A DNA stretch of 64,000 nt from Megaleporinus macrocephalus (taxonomy: Eukaryota > Chordata > Actinopteri > Characiformes > Anostomidae), in assembly GCA_021613375.1 (NCBI GenBank), contig CM038703.1, positions 23,920,194 to 23,984,193 on the forward strand, written 5' to 3'. The position numbers and the translations under genes are program-made. A model generated the notes under the pieces. It made no database searches, was not told the origin of the DNA, and saw only the letters and a program-made list of their open reading frames with translations. Below are positions 49,613-60,939 of this stretch, in pieces (positions within the stretch are counted from its first letter, which is position 1; each line of letters starts with the position of its first letter).

Positions 49613-50116
49613 TGCCAAACATACGCATTTAGACATCAAAATACGCTGCTACGATTTGTCGAAAAGCCACTGATGGCTTTGAGTTTCGCTGTATGTGCGT
49701 TCGCGATGGAAGCGCCTTGGGCAGCAACCTGTGGGAAAAAGAAGACTCTTCAATCAAAGAGGGATGTAAATATCCCTCCCGCGAGCGTAAATGTAAAACT
49801 CGTGCGCACAGAAAGAAGTGCGTATTTATCATCATATCGCGCCCGCCTTTTTTTATTCTCAATTCGGTAGTTGTCCTCGCGTGCCGTGTGAATTACCTTC
49901 GAGTGCTTTCTGTGCTGAAGGCAGTAGCAGCAGAGCCGGAATGACGAGCTCGTTAACCAATCCTGCTTTAGACTGAGGATAGGACCGCCCACCTCATTAT
50001 CATACAGACGGAGAAATAGAGAAATAAATAAATGTATAAATGTGGAAATACGAAAATAAACGTATAAGGGGGGAAACCAGCACAAGAGCATCCTTATCCA
50101 CCGCTATTTGGGAGCT
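49613..50116. other. CpG-rich intergenic block
   Basis: CpG-rich compared with flanks, with 'aaccaatcc' (CCAAT-like) near 49,956 and 'aggaccgcccacc' near 49,980. No open frame with recognisable content. It could be part of a mobile element or an isolated CpG island. Confidence 0.35.
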
Positions 50117-51182
50117 TGGTAAAGTTATGTTGATATTGGACATTCGGCGGATATTTGCGTTTCGAACCTGCTGCACCTCACAAAAAACATTTTCTAAGTC
50201 GTGGTACACCAGGGATCAAACTACAATCGTTACATTTCGTCAAAATTCCCGAACTTTCCGTTTCTCCGAGTAGTTTCTACAAATGTAGCCGGCATCGCTG
50301 CAGCAGGCGCTAAAGACGGCAAGGGAGCGTCTGTAAAGTGCGGCATTGATTAAATACGTCTGTGTTATTTTTAAAGACTTGAAACGTACTGAAATACACG
50401 GAAATGTCAAAATCTGCTACTTTATCAAAGCTGTGGTAAACAATGCAGACATACATTGCAAGGACTTAACAAAAACACCTAAAACATTACTGAGACACAA
50501 CACATGAACCTACTGCAAAATAAAATGTTACAAACATTCTACAACCTTTACCTTGGTATGATGTTCTTTGGTTGATTTTTAGTTATTTATTAAATGTGAT
50601 AAATTACTACTGTGATGATGTACAGACTGCAAATTGCTTGTAGCACACGGAGGCACAACAGATGAACATAATGCATTGTTTCAGTTCATAAGGTATGACT
50701 TGGTGGTAATTTAATGATTTTTAAAGGTAATCAATTCCTGCTGTGAGACAACCATATGACATACAGATCTAAAATAATCCACATAATTATCTACAAATCT
50801 TGTAGTGTATATAAACCCATCAGACGAACATACTTCAACTCTTTGTTTCTTTAAATATGCTTCAGTTGAATTTTAGTTACATTTTATAATAAAAAAATAA
50901 CTACTGTGAAACACCCAAATGACATACAGATCTAAAATCACTTGTAGTGTATAGAGACCCATCTGATGAACACACTACAACTCTTCTTTTCTTAAAATAT
51001 GCCTAGGTTAAATTTTAGGAAAGATATGGAACTTTGATGAAATGTAACGATTGTAGTTTCATCTCTGGTTTACCACGACTTAGAAAATGTAACTTCAGAG
51101 ATTTTATGTGGTTGTTTCTGAGCTGCAACAGGATCGAAATGCGAATATCCGCCGAATATCTAATATCAACCTAACTTTATAG
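50117..51182. repeat. Structured element: inverted arms with internal direct repeats
   Basis: The left arm 50,117-50,245 and right arm 51,030-51,182 are inverted copies. Shared words are 'attcggcggatatt', 'ttttctaagtcgtggta' and 'aaactacaatcgttacattt'. Between them two direct copies (about 50,745-50,875 and 50,910-51,022) start 'gacatacagatctaaaat' and share 'cttgtagtgtata' and 'tgaacacactacaactctt'-like sequence. No open frame fits a transposase, so it is probably a non-autonomous foldback-type element. Confidence 0.7.
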
Positions 51183-52885
51183 AGCTCTATTTGGGCTATA
51201 ACTAACAGACACGCAGAGTGGCTCGGGCACCTGGCTTGACTTGGGTTTACACCGGCTTTCAGAAATGTAAATTCACCGCTTTTGTGTAGGAGTACACAGC
51301 CGACCTTCCCGCTATGCAGGAACTGATAAGCTTCAGTACTTTTATAGTTTTTCATTGCCGAACCGTCTACACCTTCCGAGAGTACAAAGTAATTAAAAAC
51401 GTCAGCCCACCTCTTCATTTCATCTACCCACTATGTTATTAACTTTGGTTGAGGCAGTTTTGTTCCATTCGAACTTCTTATTGCCTCTCTGGTCTTCTCT
51501 CATATAACTGTATTGATTTTGGTTAGCTGATAGGAAGTTCTAACACAAAGGCGAAATGCGGTGAAACGCATTGGGGTGGTTTTGACAGTTTGGGGGTGGG
51601 CATAGCTGTTTCTGTATGCTATTGGCTGATGGCTCCTGGTGTTGTGGTTGACCACGTAGTAGGAAAAGCCCTTCTACAGAAGACAAACATGGCGGGCAAA
51701 GACAAATGACGCTTTACCTAAAGTAATTATAAGAATAATTAAATAGTCAAGCTTTACATTTTTAATGAGCATTCATTCACTGATTTCCATTGCCCACTTG
51801 CATGTTCCTCCATCAACTTCATACTGCGGTTAAGCCAGCTGCCTATCGCCATAATGCAGTTAAACTAGCTGCACGTGAAATGTGTGTGTGCGGCTACTAT
51901 GCATTCAAAATAAGTCAATGCACCCAGACCTGAAAAAAAAAAAAAACATTAGTTCACAATTAAAATTCACAGCTTTATAAAAAAAGTTTTCTAACCTGTA
52001 GTCCATAAAGATAACAGATATCAGTTCTATCAGAGTCTATAACACTATGTATATATTAATTATGAAGTGACTCTACTGTACAATTTTTAAGTAAATGGCA
52101 TCCAATATCACCCTCTTTTTCAAGTGTATTATAGTGGTAATTGTAATTTTCACATTATATGGCATTAAATGTTTATAATAATAACAGATATCAGCCCAGG
52201 GTTTATTCAAGCAATAGTTACATTTAATATTAATCACAAACTGTTTACATGTTTTGTTGCCAATTGTTAATGCAACAAGTACTGTTTTTTAAAGTCTGTC
52301 AGAATGTTCCAGAGTGACTGGGCATAATTGAGATATGGCAATGAAATATTCTCTGTACAATGACAGCAGGATACTTCTAATCAAATATTGTACATTTCCT
52401 CTGCGATTAGGTATCTGGATTATTCATGCTGCAATGTTTTGTAATTGAGAGTGATATTGTATTGTCCTGAAAAACAGTTAATATCTTCTAGAAAGTAGAG
52501 CTTTATTGTTATTTATAATGTTCAATGTATTTAAGCCACATCATATGATTTTTTTAAGTTCTGTTTAAGGGACATATTTTGGGGATTTTCAGTTACCTTG
52601 TGCCAAATGTCTTTGTGAAGACATTGGACCATGCTCCAAATTTTTAAGTGTATCAAAGCACAGAAAACCATGAAATATATTGCCTTTTCATTAAAAGAGT
52701 TGAATAATTGTATGTTTAATAGCTAGATATGGTGGTGAGTGGGATCTGTGTGCTTAGGAATTTGTAATAGGTGAGCATGCAAACTCAATCAATACTGATC
52801 AGCAAATATACCTGACTTTGCACTATGCCATGCCACAGCAGTAAGTGGCTACTCAAAAAAAAAATTACAAGGTTGGCAGGTCTGC
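51183..52885. other. Intergenic, no gene seen
   Basis: Mostly AT-rich. A short palindromic motif 'gcgaaatgcggtgaaacgc' lies at about 51,553. Nothing else was recognised. Confidence 0.45.
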
Positions 52886-53015
52886 ATGAATATTAAATTG
52901 AATGACATCCCATTCTTAATCCACAGGGTTTAATATGATATCGGCCCACCCTTCACAGCTATAACAGCTTCAACTCTTCTGGGAATTCATGGGAATTGGT
53001 TACCAGGAAATCTAC
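52886..53015 (-). mobile_element. Tc1-like transposase 3'-end fragment
   Basis: 'aatgacatcccattcttaat', 'cggcccacccttcacagcta' and 'taacagcttcaactcttctg' match, in reverse orientation, the transposase C-terminus and subterminal region of the same Tc1-like family as the terminus at 49,563. Recognition is from memory. Confidence 0.6.
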
Positions 53016-53099
53016 TACTTCTAGTTTAGTCAAGTGCCATTTGTGCTCTAGTTGTCTAACAGACTGTGTTAATGCTTAGGTATGGTCATTGTACAATGG

Positions 53100-53658
53100 A
53101 GCAAGCTTTTTCTGCCTTATTTTAAAATTAGTGGAGCCACATTATCTAGTGTGGAAGGAAAAGTATCATTCAAGCATTCGGTTAGAATTTCTAATTCAGT
53201 TGGTTCAGACAGACAGGTGATAAGATGAGAAGTTAAAATGTCTACTGTCTACACACTACTGTCTGGATGAAAAAATACTAAGATTATAGTTAATTTCATA
53301 TGAGATTAGACAATTATCTGAGACTGCTGATGTCTCAGAAAGGTTAAAATTAAATAAAGAGTGTGGTTAAAGTTAAGTGTGGGCCTTTTTATATTTTTAA
53401 TGAAGCCAAAAGAATCTAAAAGATACAAATGCTTTACTTGGTGGATCCTGTGGTTGGTCTGTGTGGATTATAAAATCCCCTATGATTATTAATTTAATTA
53501 AGAGCGTTATTTAAAGTGATAGAAAATCTGCATAACTCAGAATAGGGCCCCAGGGGGCTGTAGATTGAAGAAAAATATGAAGAAAAATATTTTTTTGTGT
53601 GTTCCTCCATCACTCATATTAATTTATAACCTGCTTTCTGATCTATTCCTGAAGTATT

Positions 53659-53744
<86 letters not shown>

Positions 53745-54330
53745 TTCACCCCTGCCATTTAAACAAGGTCTGTGTGCATAACTGTAGCCTGTTGGGGTAC
53801 TGATTATGATCAGTAATGAGTAAATTTATAATGACAGCTTTATATGTAAGAGATCTTACATTAGGCAGTCCTAGCTTTAGACCAAAGGTGCTATCATCGT
53901 CAACTAGTAGAACTGGTCTGATATTAATTAGATTGCTAAGACGAACTTTTCGTAGTTTCCTAATATGTTTGATCCAAGGAACAGACACAGTTTTAATTGT
54001 GTGTAGCCTTTGTGCCGTCTCAAGACAGCTAGCAGACAGTGGGTTTAGTCTGTTTGTCTGCTGCCTGGTCTTGGCCCTGGTTGTTAGCAGTTAACTGTCC
54101 TACACGGACAACTAATGCTGTGTGCTATACTACAAGAAATGAGACCAGCACCCTCCCACAGGGGGTGAATACCATCCCAAAAGTAGACCAATTATCCACA
54201 AAGCCTGCAATGTTTCCAAGCACCACTTGGCACAACCAGTAGTTCAGCGTCCATAACCTGCTGTAGATCTAGGTGTCAAATTAAACTGGGATGGGGCCAG
54301 AACATATTATGGCATTAGACATCGGCTGGG
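53100..54330 (-). mobile_element. LINE relic, endonuclease region, minus strand
   Basis: On the minus strand, 53,990-53,780 encodes HIRKLRKVRLSNLI then GLPNVRSLTYKAVIINLLIT, the N-terminal part of an APE-type endonuclease. Further on come PWGPILSYADFLSL (near 53,545) and a decayed GDFIIH box near 53,490. The sequence is interrupted by stops and by the (TA)n at 53,659. The part above 54,050 may be ORF1 or 5' UTR. Belongs to the L2/CR1-like group by motif style. Confidence 0.6.
53659..53742. repeat. (TA)n microsatellite
   Basis: About 41 uninterrupted TA units, inside the LINE relic. Confidence 0.95.
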
Positions 54331-54753
54331 CTCTTTTTTACACACCTCTTTAATATTAGTCATCTCTGACTGCCGCAGAGAAACGTCATTATATGCAGCT
54401 AACTGCTACTGTCACCCTTAAAGGAGAAGCTATTTTCACCTGTAGAATCACCTATAACCAGAGCACTTTAACCAGGTGTCTCAGTAGGTGTTTTACCAAT
54501 TGGAGTGAACCTGTTTTGCACGTGAATTTGGGACGAGTGGTGCTCTCGTGGGATAGCTTTAGCTTTGAGGCTATACCACTGAGACGCCACTTAAGGGCGA
54601 ACTAACTAATTAACTGTGCCATCCAGAGCTGCTAACTGCAAATCTGAGCCCTGCTGACTAGACCTGCTTCTTTCTAAATTCTGGATGCAAATCTCCATCA
54701 GACAATAGACTAATTTATACAATTTATACAATTTACACAAATAAAGCTATTTT

Positions 54754-54772
54754 CTAACCCTAACCCTAACCC
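54754..54772. repeat. Short interstitial telomere-like repeat
   Basis: 'ctaaccctaaccctaaccc' is three copies of the vertebrate telomere unit on the C-rich strand. It lies right at the 5' junction of the downstream LINE. Confidence 0.8.
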
Positions 54773-57700
54773 AAAATGAGAACTCTGCGACTCCAGCAGC
54801 CCTATCCTCTGCCTTTAACTTCTCCCACTCTCCGAGACTGACTGGCAGGGGTGGTGGCACAGGTTTGCTCTTGTCTAGGAAATGGAACTTCACTCCACTT
54901 TCATTGTCCCATCTCTCTATTTCTTCCTTTGAATTTCATGCTGTAACTGTATCTTTCTCCACTAAACTGCATATCATTGTCATTTATCGTCCTCCTTCTC
55001 CTCTAGGTAACCTCATAGATGAGCTGGATGTTCTTCTGAGTCTCTTCCCCATTGATGGAACCCCGCTCATTCTCCTTGGTGACTTTAATCTTCCATCAAA
55101 CAAGCTGCAGTCATCAGGTCTCGAACCGCTGCTGTCATCCTTCGACGTTGAGCTCAACCAGACCCCTCCAACGCACAGAGCAGGCAACGTCCTAGACCTG
55201 ATCTTCAACAGACCTGTCCCAGCGCTGGATATGACAGTAACCCCCATACATTGCTCAGATCACCACTTTCTATCTTTCACACTCTCCCTCACTGCTCTCG
55301 CTGTCAATGCCTCTTCTTCAGGCTCGTCCTTCACTCGACGCAACCTGCACTCCATTTCTCACTCGTCTCTCGCTTCAACTATCCTTACTACACTTCCACA
55401 TCCTGATTCTTTTCTTTCTCTGTCTTTGGATACAGCCACAGATACATTACTTTCTTCACTCTCATCTGCAGTTAACCTTTTGTGTCCTCTTTCCTCCAGG
55501 CCAGCTAGATCCTCTCCACCTGCCCCGTGGCTGACTGAAGTCCTACACAGCAACCGGAGAGAGTTAAGGAAGGCAGAGAGGAAGTGGAGGAAGTCCCAGC
55601 TTGACTCTGACCTACACTCCTACCAAGCCCTCCTCTACAAGTTCTCAACGGAGGTTACTGCTGCCAAGTCATCCTTCTACAAGGAGAAACTGGAAGCATC
55701 ATCATTTAATCCACGCAAGCTCTTTAGTATTTTCTCCTCTCTTCTCAAACCCCCCTTTCCCACCCTCTTCCCTTACCCCAGAGGATTTTGTCACCTTCTT
55801 TGAGGAGAAGGTTAACAAAATCCGCCAGTCCTTTTCCTCTTGCTCCACTTCCCTCACCAATATTCATTCTCTTGCCAATAATTCCTTAACATGCTTCTCT
55901 CCTCTTTCCACAGACAAAGTCCTACAGCTACTTAAATCCAGCAACCCGACCACCTGCCCACTGGATCCCATTTCAATATACACTCTTCCAGACAGTCTCC
56001 ATGGATCTGCTGCCCTTCATTACATTCATCATAAACAGCTCCTTGTCATCAGGACGGGTCCCAGCCGCATTCAAGACTGCCAGAGTGGTTCCAATTCTGA
56101 AGAAGCCCACACTGGACAGCTCAGATGTCTGCAACTACCGGCCGGTATCACTCCTTTCTTTTCTATCAAAAATTCTTGAGCGTGCTGTTTATAACCAACT
56201 GTCTCTCTTTCTCACCCAGAACCTGCTCCAGGACCCCAACCAGTCCGGCTTCAAACCAGCGCACGCAACAGAAACAGCCCTCATAGCAGTGACTGAGAAG
56301 CTCCAGACTGCAAGATCATCCAAACTGTCATTGGTTGTGATCCTTCTGGACCTCTCTGCAGCTTTCGACACGGTGAACCACAAGATCCTTCTATCCGTCC
56401 TCGCTGACCTGGGAATCACGGGCTCTACATGGAAGTGGTTTGAGTCCTATCTAGAGGGGCGGTCTTACCAGGTAACATGGAGAGGGTCTACATCTGCTCC
56501 TTGCAGGCTCCTTACTGGTGTCCCTCAAGGCTCAGTGCTAGGTCCTCTCCTCTTTTCACTCTACACCCGTTCTCTTGGTGATGTAATTACCTCTCATGGT
56601 TTCTCTTACCACTGCTATGCTGATGACACTCAACTAATGCTTTCCTTCCCACAGTCTGATACTCAGGTTTGCAGTCGTATCTCTGCATGTCTGACCGACA
56701 TCTCTTCATGAATGACAGCTCATCATCTGAAGCTCAATCCCAGCAAGACTGAGCTGCTGTTCATCCCTGGAACTACAGGTCCTCAGCAGGATCTTGCCAT
56801 CTCATTCGAGAACTCATTGATTGTTCCGTCTAAAGATGCAAGAAACCTTGGGGTGACTCTGGATGACCAGTTATCGTTCTCAGCCCATATTACGAACCTG
56901 ACTCGGTCATGCAGGTACATTCTCCACAACATCAGACGCATCTGACCCTTCCTCTCTCAGGAGGCCTCCCAGGTGCTCGTCCAGTCTCTTGTCATTTCAA
57001 GGCTGGACTACTGCAACTCACTCCTGGCTGGTCTTCCTCTGCAGGCCATCAGGCCCTTACAACTGATCCAAAATGCAGCAGCACGGCTCGTCTTCAATCT
57101 TCCCAAGTTCACTCATGTCACACCACTGCTGCGCTCCCTTCACTGGCTTCCTGTAGCTGCTCGCATTCAGTCTAAAGTTCTGATGCTTGCCTACAAAGCC
57201 AAGAATGGACCAGCTCCTCCTTACCTTATGGCAATGGTCAAAAGTCGAACCGCACCTCGAGCCCTTCGCGCTTCAAGTACGGCTCGGCTTGACCCGCCAT
57301 CACTCAAGATTCATGGAAGACACGCAACAAAACGCTTCTGAACGCGTTTGAAGACCGCGAGAGAGTTCGCTGTCCTGGCACCCAGATGGTGGAACGAACT
57401 TCCACTGGATGTCCGAACAGCGAACTCTCTCGCGGTCTTCAAACGCAGACTGAAGACCTATCTCTTTGTAAAGCACTTATAAACACTAATATACTAAAGT
57501 ACTGGTATAAACTGTAATTGCACTTTATCTTCAAGGAGCACTGGCTAAGTACTGCACTTGTACTGTATGTAGTCTTGTATTTGTTCTCTTCTCTGTAGGT
57601 GTTCCAGTCTTGCTAGGTATTGTGTTGTCTTTTTTCTAGATATCAGCACTGGCCCTGTGTTTATGGCAGTGTTTGAGTATAAGAGTAGTTTGGACTTAAT

Positions 57701-57814
57701 CCTGTTGTACGAGATAGAGATTCATATTCTAACCGAACACTAAGCACTTTTGTAACTCGCTCTGGATAAGAGCATCTGCTAAATGCCGTAAATGTAAATG
57801 TAAATGTAAAAAAA
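54773..57814 (+). mobile_element. L2-like LINE, 5'-truncated, with broken ORF2
   Basis: The + strand encodes an APE endonuclease (IVIYRPPSP, LLGDFNLPSN, SDHHFLSF) from about 54,780, then reverse transcriptase: ARVVPILKKP, NYRPVSLLSF, LDLSAAFDTVNH (motif A), GVPQGSVLGPLLFSLY (B), HCYADDTQL (C) and NLGVTLDDQLSF. Frameshifts occur near 55,750-55,765 (C-rich run) and 55,975-56,000. In-frame TGA stops lie at 56,709 and 56,943. The 3' tail 'ctggataagagcatctgct' with ATGTAA-type repeats to 57,814 is typical of fish L2. The copy is inactive but comparatively young, since long frames survive. Confidence 0.9.
57344..57446. repeat. Perfect 30-bp inverted repeat inside the LINE
   Basis: 57,344-57,373 is the exact reverse complement of 57,417-57,446, with a 43-base spacer. 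The right copy encodes the normal LINE C-terminus (NSLAVFKRRLKT). The left copy sits where the coding frame should continue directly into FAVLAPRWWNELP, so it is an extra templated inverted copy. Confidence 0.9.
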
Positions 57815-59100
57815 TGGTTGAAATGGCAATTGAGCATGGTCTCCCATCCAATCACTGACCAGAGACAGCTTCGCTTACTTTTTTACATTCATCCCTATGG
57901 CTCTTCTGGCCCACACAGCCTGTGGCTATTGCTCATTGAAAATATTGGCCATTTGAAGTAAGCAATAGCCCTATTAAACTCAAGATATACATGCATCCTA
58001 TAGAGAACCCCTTCAAGTCATATTGTTTCAAGAGTGTGGAGCCATTTTCAGGCATGGTGGTGAAACTGTTCTTTAAGCTGACAGAAGAAACCGGAAAGGG
58101 TTCTGCTATTGTTGCAAGCTTGAAAATAAAAAAAAAGTGATTGCAAACTCCGTACACCCGGTAGAAAAGCTGGCTGAGCTTCACATTGCATAGTTACAGA
58201 AATCTATGACAAGTCCAATGATTTCCATAAATTTCTATATATTAGCTGAAGCCAAAGCTTATAGCCAGATTAGTTCTTTCAAATTAAATCAGTGGAATAT
58301 ATAACCCAGTACATGCAGGCTTCCTTATTATTCCAATAAGATAGCAACTAAGTCCCACAGTGAAAGGTAGCTTTTAGTTTAATGAAAGTTAAAGTTTTGG
58401 TTGAAAAGCTTAAAAAAATATGTTAGAGAGTGTGAACTCTCACTGACAACAGACAATTTCTAACACCAGTCAAGCCGATAGCTCCTCTGGCCCACACAGC
58501 CAGAGCTACAACTAGTTGTAAATATAGGCCATTTTAAATATCTAATCACTCAATTGTGAGTCCGTATATACAGGTTTACTTTTACATTTTTAAATCGTCC
58601 TCCCATACAGTTAGGCTCAAAGTTTGATAGCACCCCTTGTCAGTTGCTTGTCAGAGCAAGAGTTAGCTAAGCGTCACATTACATAGTTATAGAAATCTAT
58701 GGTCCAAGAATTCCCATAGATTTCTTTACATTAGCTGAAGTCAAGCCAGATTAGTTCTTTTAAAGTAATTCAGTAGAATGTATTATCCAGTACATGCAGT
58801 CCTCTGTAATAATTCCTTAAAAATAACCCCAAAATGAATGATAGTTTTCGGTGTATTGAAAGTTAAAAGTTTGGTCAAAAAGCTTGAAGGAAATGGCAAT
58901 TCAGCATGGTCTCCCATCCTCTCTCTGACCAAGGACAGCCCTGCTAAGCTTCATGCAAAAGCCCATCCTATGGCTCCTCTGACCCACACAGCCAGTGGCC
59001 ACTGTTGGTTGGAAATATAGGCCTCTTGAAATACCCAATTACTCTATTACAACTCAATATACATGCTTCTTTCTATTCGTTTTTACGTCTTTCTCAAAGA
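57815..59100. repeat. Roughly 0.5-kb repeat in three diverged tandem copies
   Basis: Anchors recur: 'atggtctcccatcc' at about 57,836 and 58,906; 'tggcccacacagcc' or 'tgacccacacagcc' at about 57,908, 58,488 and 58,980; 'attagctgaagccaaagctt' or its variant at about 58,241 and 58,730; 'acatgcag' after 'cagta' at about 58,310 and 58,793. No coding content. Unit ends are uncertain. Confidence 0.7.
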
Positions 59101-59506
59101 TAGCACCACTTAGTACACTCACTTGTAAATCTCAACAAAGAAAATACTTCAGCAACATGTGACTTAAAAGCCAAGGCTCATCTATAATATAATGAGAAGA
59201 TTTGTAACACCCAAAGCCAACATCATACCCCTAAACCAACAAGCTAGGTTGCAGATCTAGAGGCTCAGCCTCTAATGCTCATTATGTGAATTTAAATACA
59301 AGACTCACCTGGGATTTGACATTGTGTCACAGAAAACAGCCTCCAAACTGTAAATATCATTATGTCAGTTTAAAGACATGGCTCGCCCTGCCAATCTGCG
59401 CCTAATTTCTCGTATCTCTCTGCACCTTATTCAGCGCATTTTTTTTTATCTCAAGATAGGAAAACGTGTTTAACCCCTAACGCTCATTACGTCAATTTTA
59501 ATATAA

Positions 59507-59566
59507 GGCTCACCTGGGATTTAAATCAGGGACCTCTTGCGGCCAGGGCTAGAATCCTACCCTTAC
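59507..59566 (-). pseudogene. tRNA-Pro-like 3' fragment
   Basis: On the minus strand, 'gtaagggtaggattcta' is followed by 'gcaagaggtccctgatttaa' and 'atcccaggtgagcc'. This corresponds to the D-stem-to-3' region of a tRNA-Pro. The anticodon arm is disrupted. Confidence 0.45.
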
Positions 59567-59879
59567 TCTCTGCACCTGAGCCAGCATATTATTTGACATA
59601 ACAACTTCAAGAGCTAGAGTTAAGTCAACTGAAAGACAGGGCTTATCCGGGATTTGAACACAGGATCGCGTTCATCTGGGATTCGAAGCCGCGACCCAAA
59701 GTTGCCATTTAAATGCAAAACCTATAATATCCAAAGTGAGATTCTTACCTCTAGACCACTAATCGAACATTTAAGGTTTTATCTGATATTCTCTGTACCT
59801 TAGTTAGCACATTGTTTTTTAAACCAGAATATTATAAAAAGCCTTTATCCTCTAATGCGCATCGGGTCAATTTAAAGAC

Positions 59880-59952
59880 GGGAATCATCCAGGATTTAAA
59901 CCCGGGACCTCTCGTAACTATAGCAAGAATCTTACTCCTAGACCAACATGGC
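59880..59952 (-). pseudogene. tRNA-Pro-like pseudogene
   Basis: The minus strand begins 'gccatgttggtctaggagta', continues 'agattcttgc', a loop 'tatagtt', then 'acgagaggtcccgggtttaa' and 'atcctgg'. The T arm and D arm are close to tRNA-Pro. The acceptor stem does not pair, loop position 33 is not T, and the apparent anticodon would not be a proline one. Not functional as tRNA; a tRNA-derived repeat is likely. Confidence 0.6.
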
Positions 59953-59960
59953 AAATTGGC

Positions 59961-60484
59961 AGGTGTGCACTCTATACACCTTGTTCACCAATTTTTTTTT
60001 CTAGAAGACAGGAATATATGGAGTGGAATTTCTCCCAATATGAAATGTATTACACACATGGAATTGCTTTTCTATAGTAATATGCTGAATTTATGCCTAT
60101 TATATATCCATTACTGTAAGGGGTCCTTCAAGTTCCCGCCATAACTGCCCAGAGGGTGCTGTAAGAACACTAAGACGGTAAGGCGGGGATGCACCCCAAG
60201 AGGATTAAATATCCCAACATAAAAGAAAGGCTTAAGGACGAAAGGGCTAAACATTGAGTACACACTAAAAAAAACACTTCCTTTGTTTGATGCATGCCGT
60301 TTGTCTGCATGTCCAGGGGAAATGTCCCACTTGCCAAGGCCCAGGACCCTGGACAGAAGCAGCACGGAAACGCCTAGGTCCCTCATGCTTAGAGGTGGTG
60401 TGTAGGGACCTATGGAAGCCCCCGGTAGTCTCAGGACTCCAGCTGAAGGCCCAGTTGTCTTAGGGTGATGTGTCACAAGACCCA
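59961..60484. other. Unassigned repeat-like sequence
   Basis: No host gene. Part may belong to the gypsy element that follows, for example a gag or LTR remnant ('aagaggattaaatatccca'). No convincing frame or terminus was seen. Confidence 0.3.
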
Positions 60485-60850
60485 AGCAGTTTTTTGAGGT
60501 AATACATGGCTTTCTCCAGCTCCCTGACCCTGAGGAACCCTTTATCATTGAGGTAGACCCTTCAGACCGCGAGGTGGGTGCAGTCCTGTCCCAACGTTTT
60601 GGACTGTTCAAGAAGCTCCACCTCTGAGCCTATTATTCCCACCGGCTAACACCAGCCAAGCGGAAAACAATACCACAAAAATAAAGAACACAAAAACCTG
60701 GCCTCTTACCCAGCAAGCAAAGCGGCTGAATGCCCGACAAGCCCAGTGGGCATTGCCTGGCCTATATGATATATATGATTCAGAGTCTGAACCCAAGGCT
60801 GCACCCATCATTCCCGACTCCTGAATTGTTGCACCACTCCAGTAGGCTCT
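60485..60850 (+). mobile_element. Ty3/gypsy-type pol fragment
   Basis: The + strand encodes [20 protein letters not shown] then AVLSQRFG, a stop, and AYYSHRLTPAKRK. This is the RT-to-RNase H connection of gypsy-like elements. A few bases later come TQQAKRLNARQAQWAL and SESEPKAAPIIPDS, the end of the RNase H region, after an internal deletion. No LTR or integrase is attached. Confidence 0.7.
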
Positions 60851-60939
60851 AAAATTTAAATTCATCCATAATTTGTAGTAAAAATTTTGTTTAACAACTC
60901 CTTGTTAAACTGGTCGGGTGTACACATGCCCTTTAATGC

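Larger units (their letters stand above)
59215..59960 (-). repeat. Array of degenerate tRNA-Pro-like units
   Basis: Three modules recur. One is 'tctctctgcaccttattcag' (about 59,415, 59,565, 59,788). The second is 'taatgctcattatgtgaatt' or variants (59,270, 59,478, 59,853). The third is a tRNA T-arm-like 'cacctgggatttaaa' or 'ccgggatttgaac' (59,308, 59,512, 59,645, 59,674, 59,889). On the minus strand the third module and its continuation resemble the 3' half of tRNA-Pro. Spacing is irregular (130-250 bases). Confidence 0.6.

Noticed and set aside
51690..51710. 'acatggcgggcaaagac' as a start of a gene (Met-Ala-Gly-Lys-Asp)
   Set aside because: The frame closes at once with TGA after MAGKDK and no splice donor or later exon supports a gene.
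59880..59952. Functional tRNA gene
   Set aside because: The acceptor stem does not pair, the conserved T at loop position 33 is lost and the anticodon is not a proline one.
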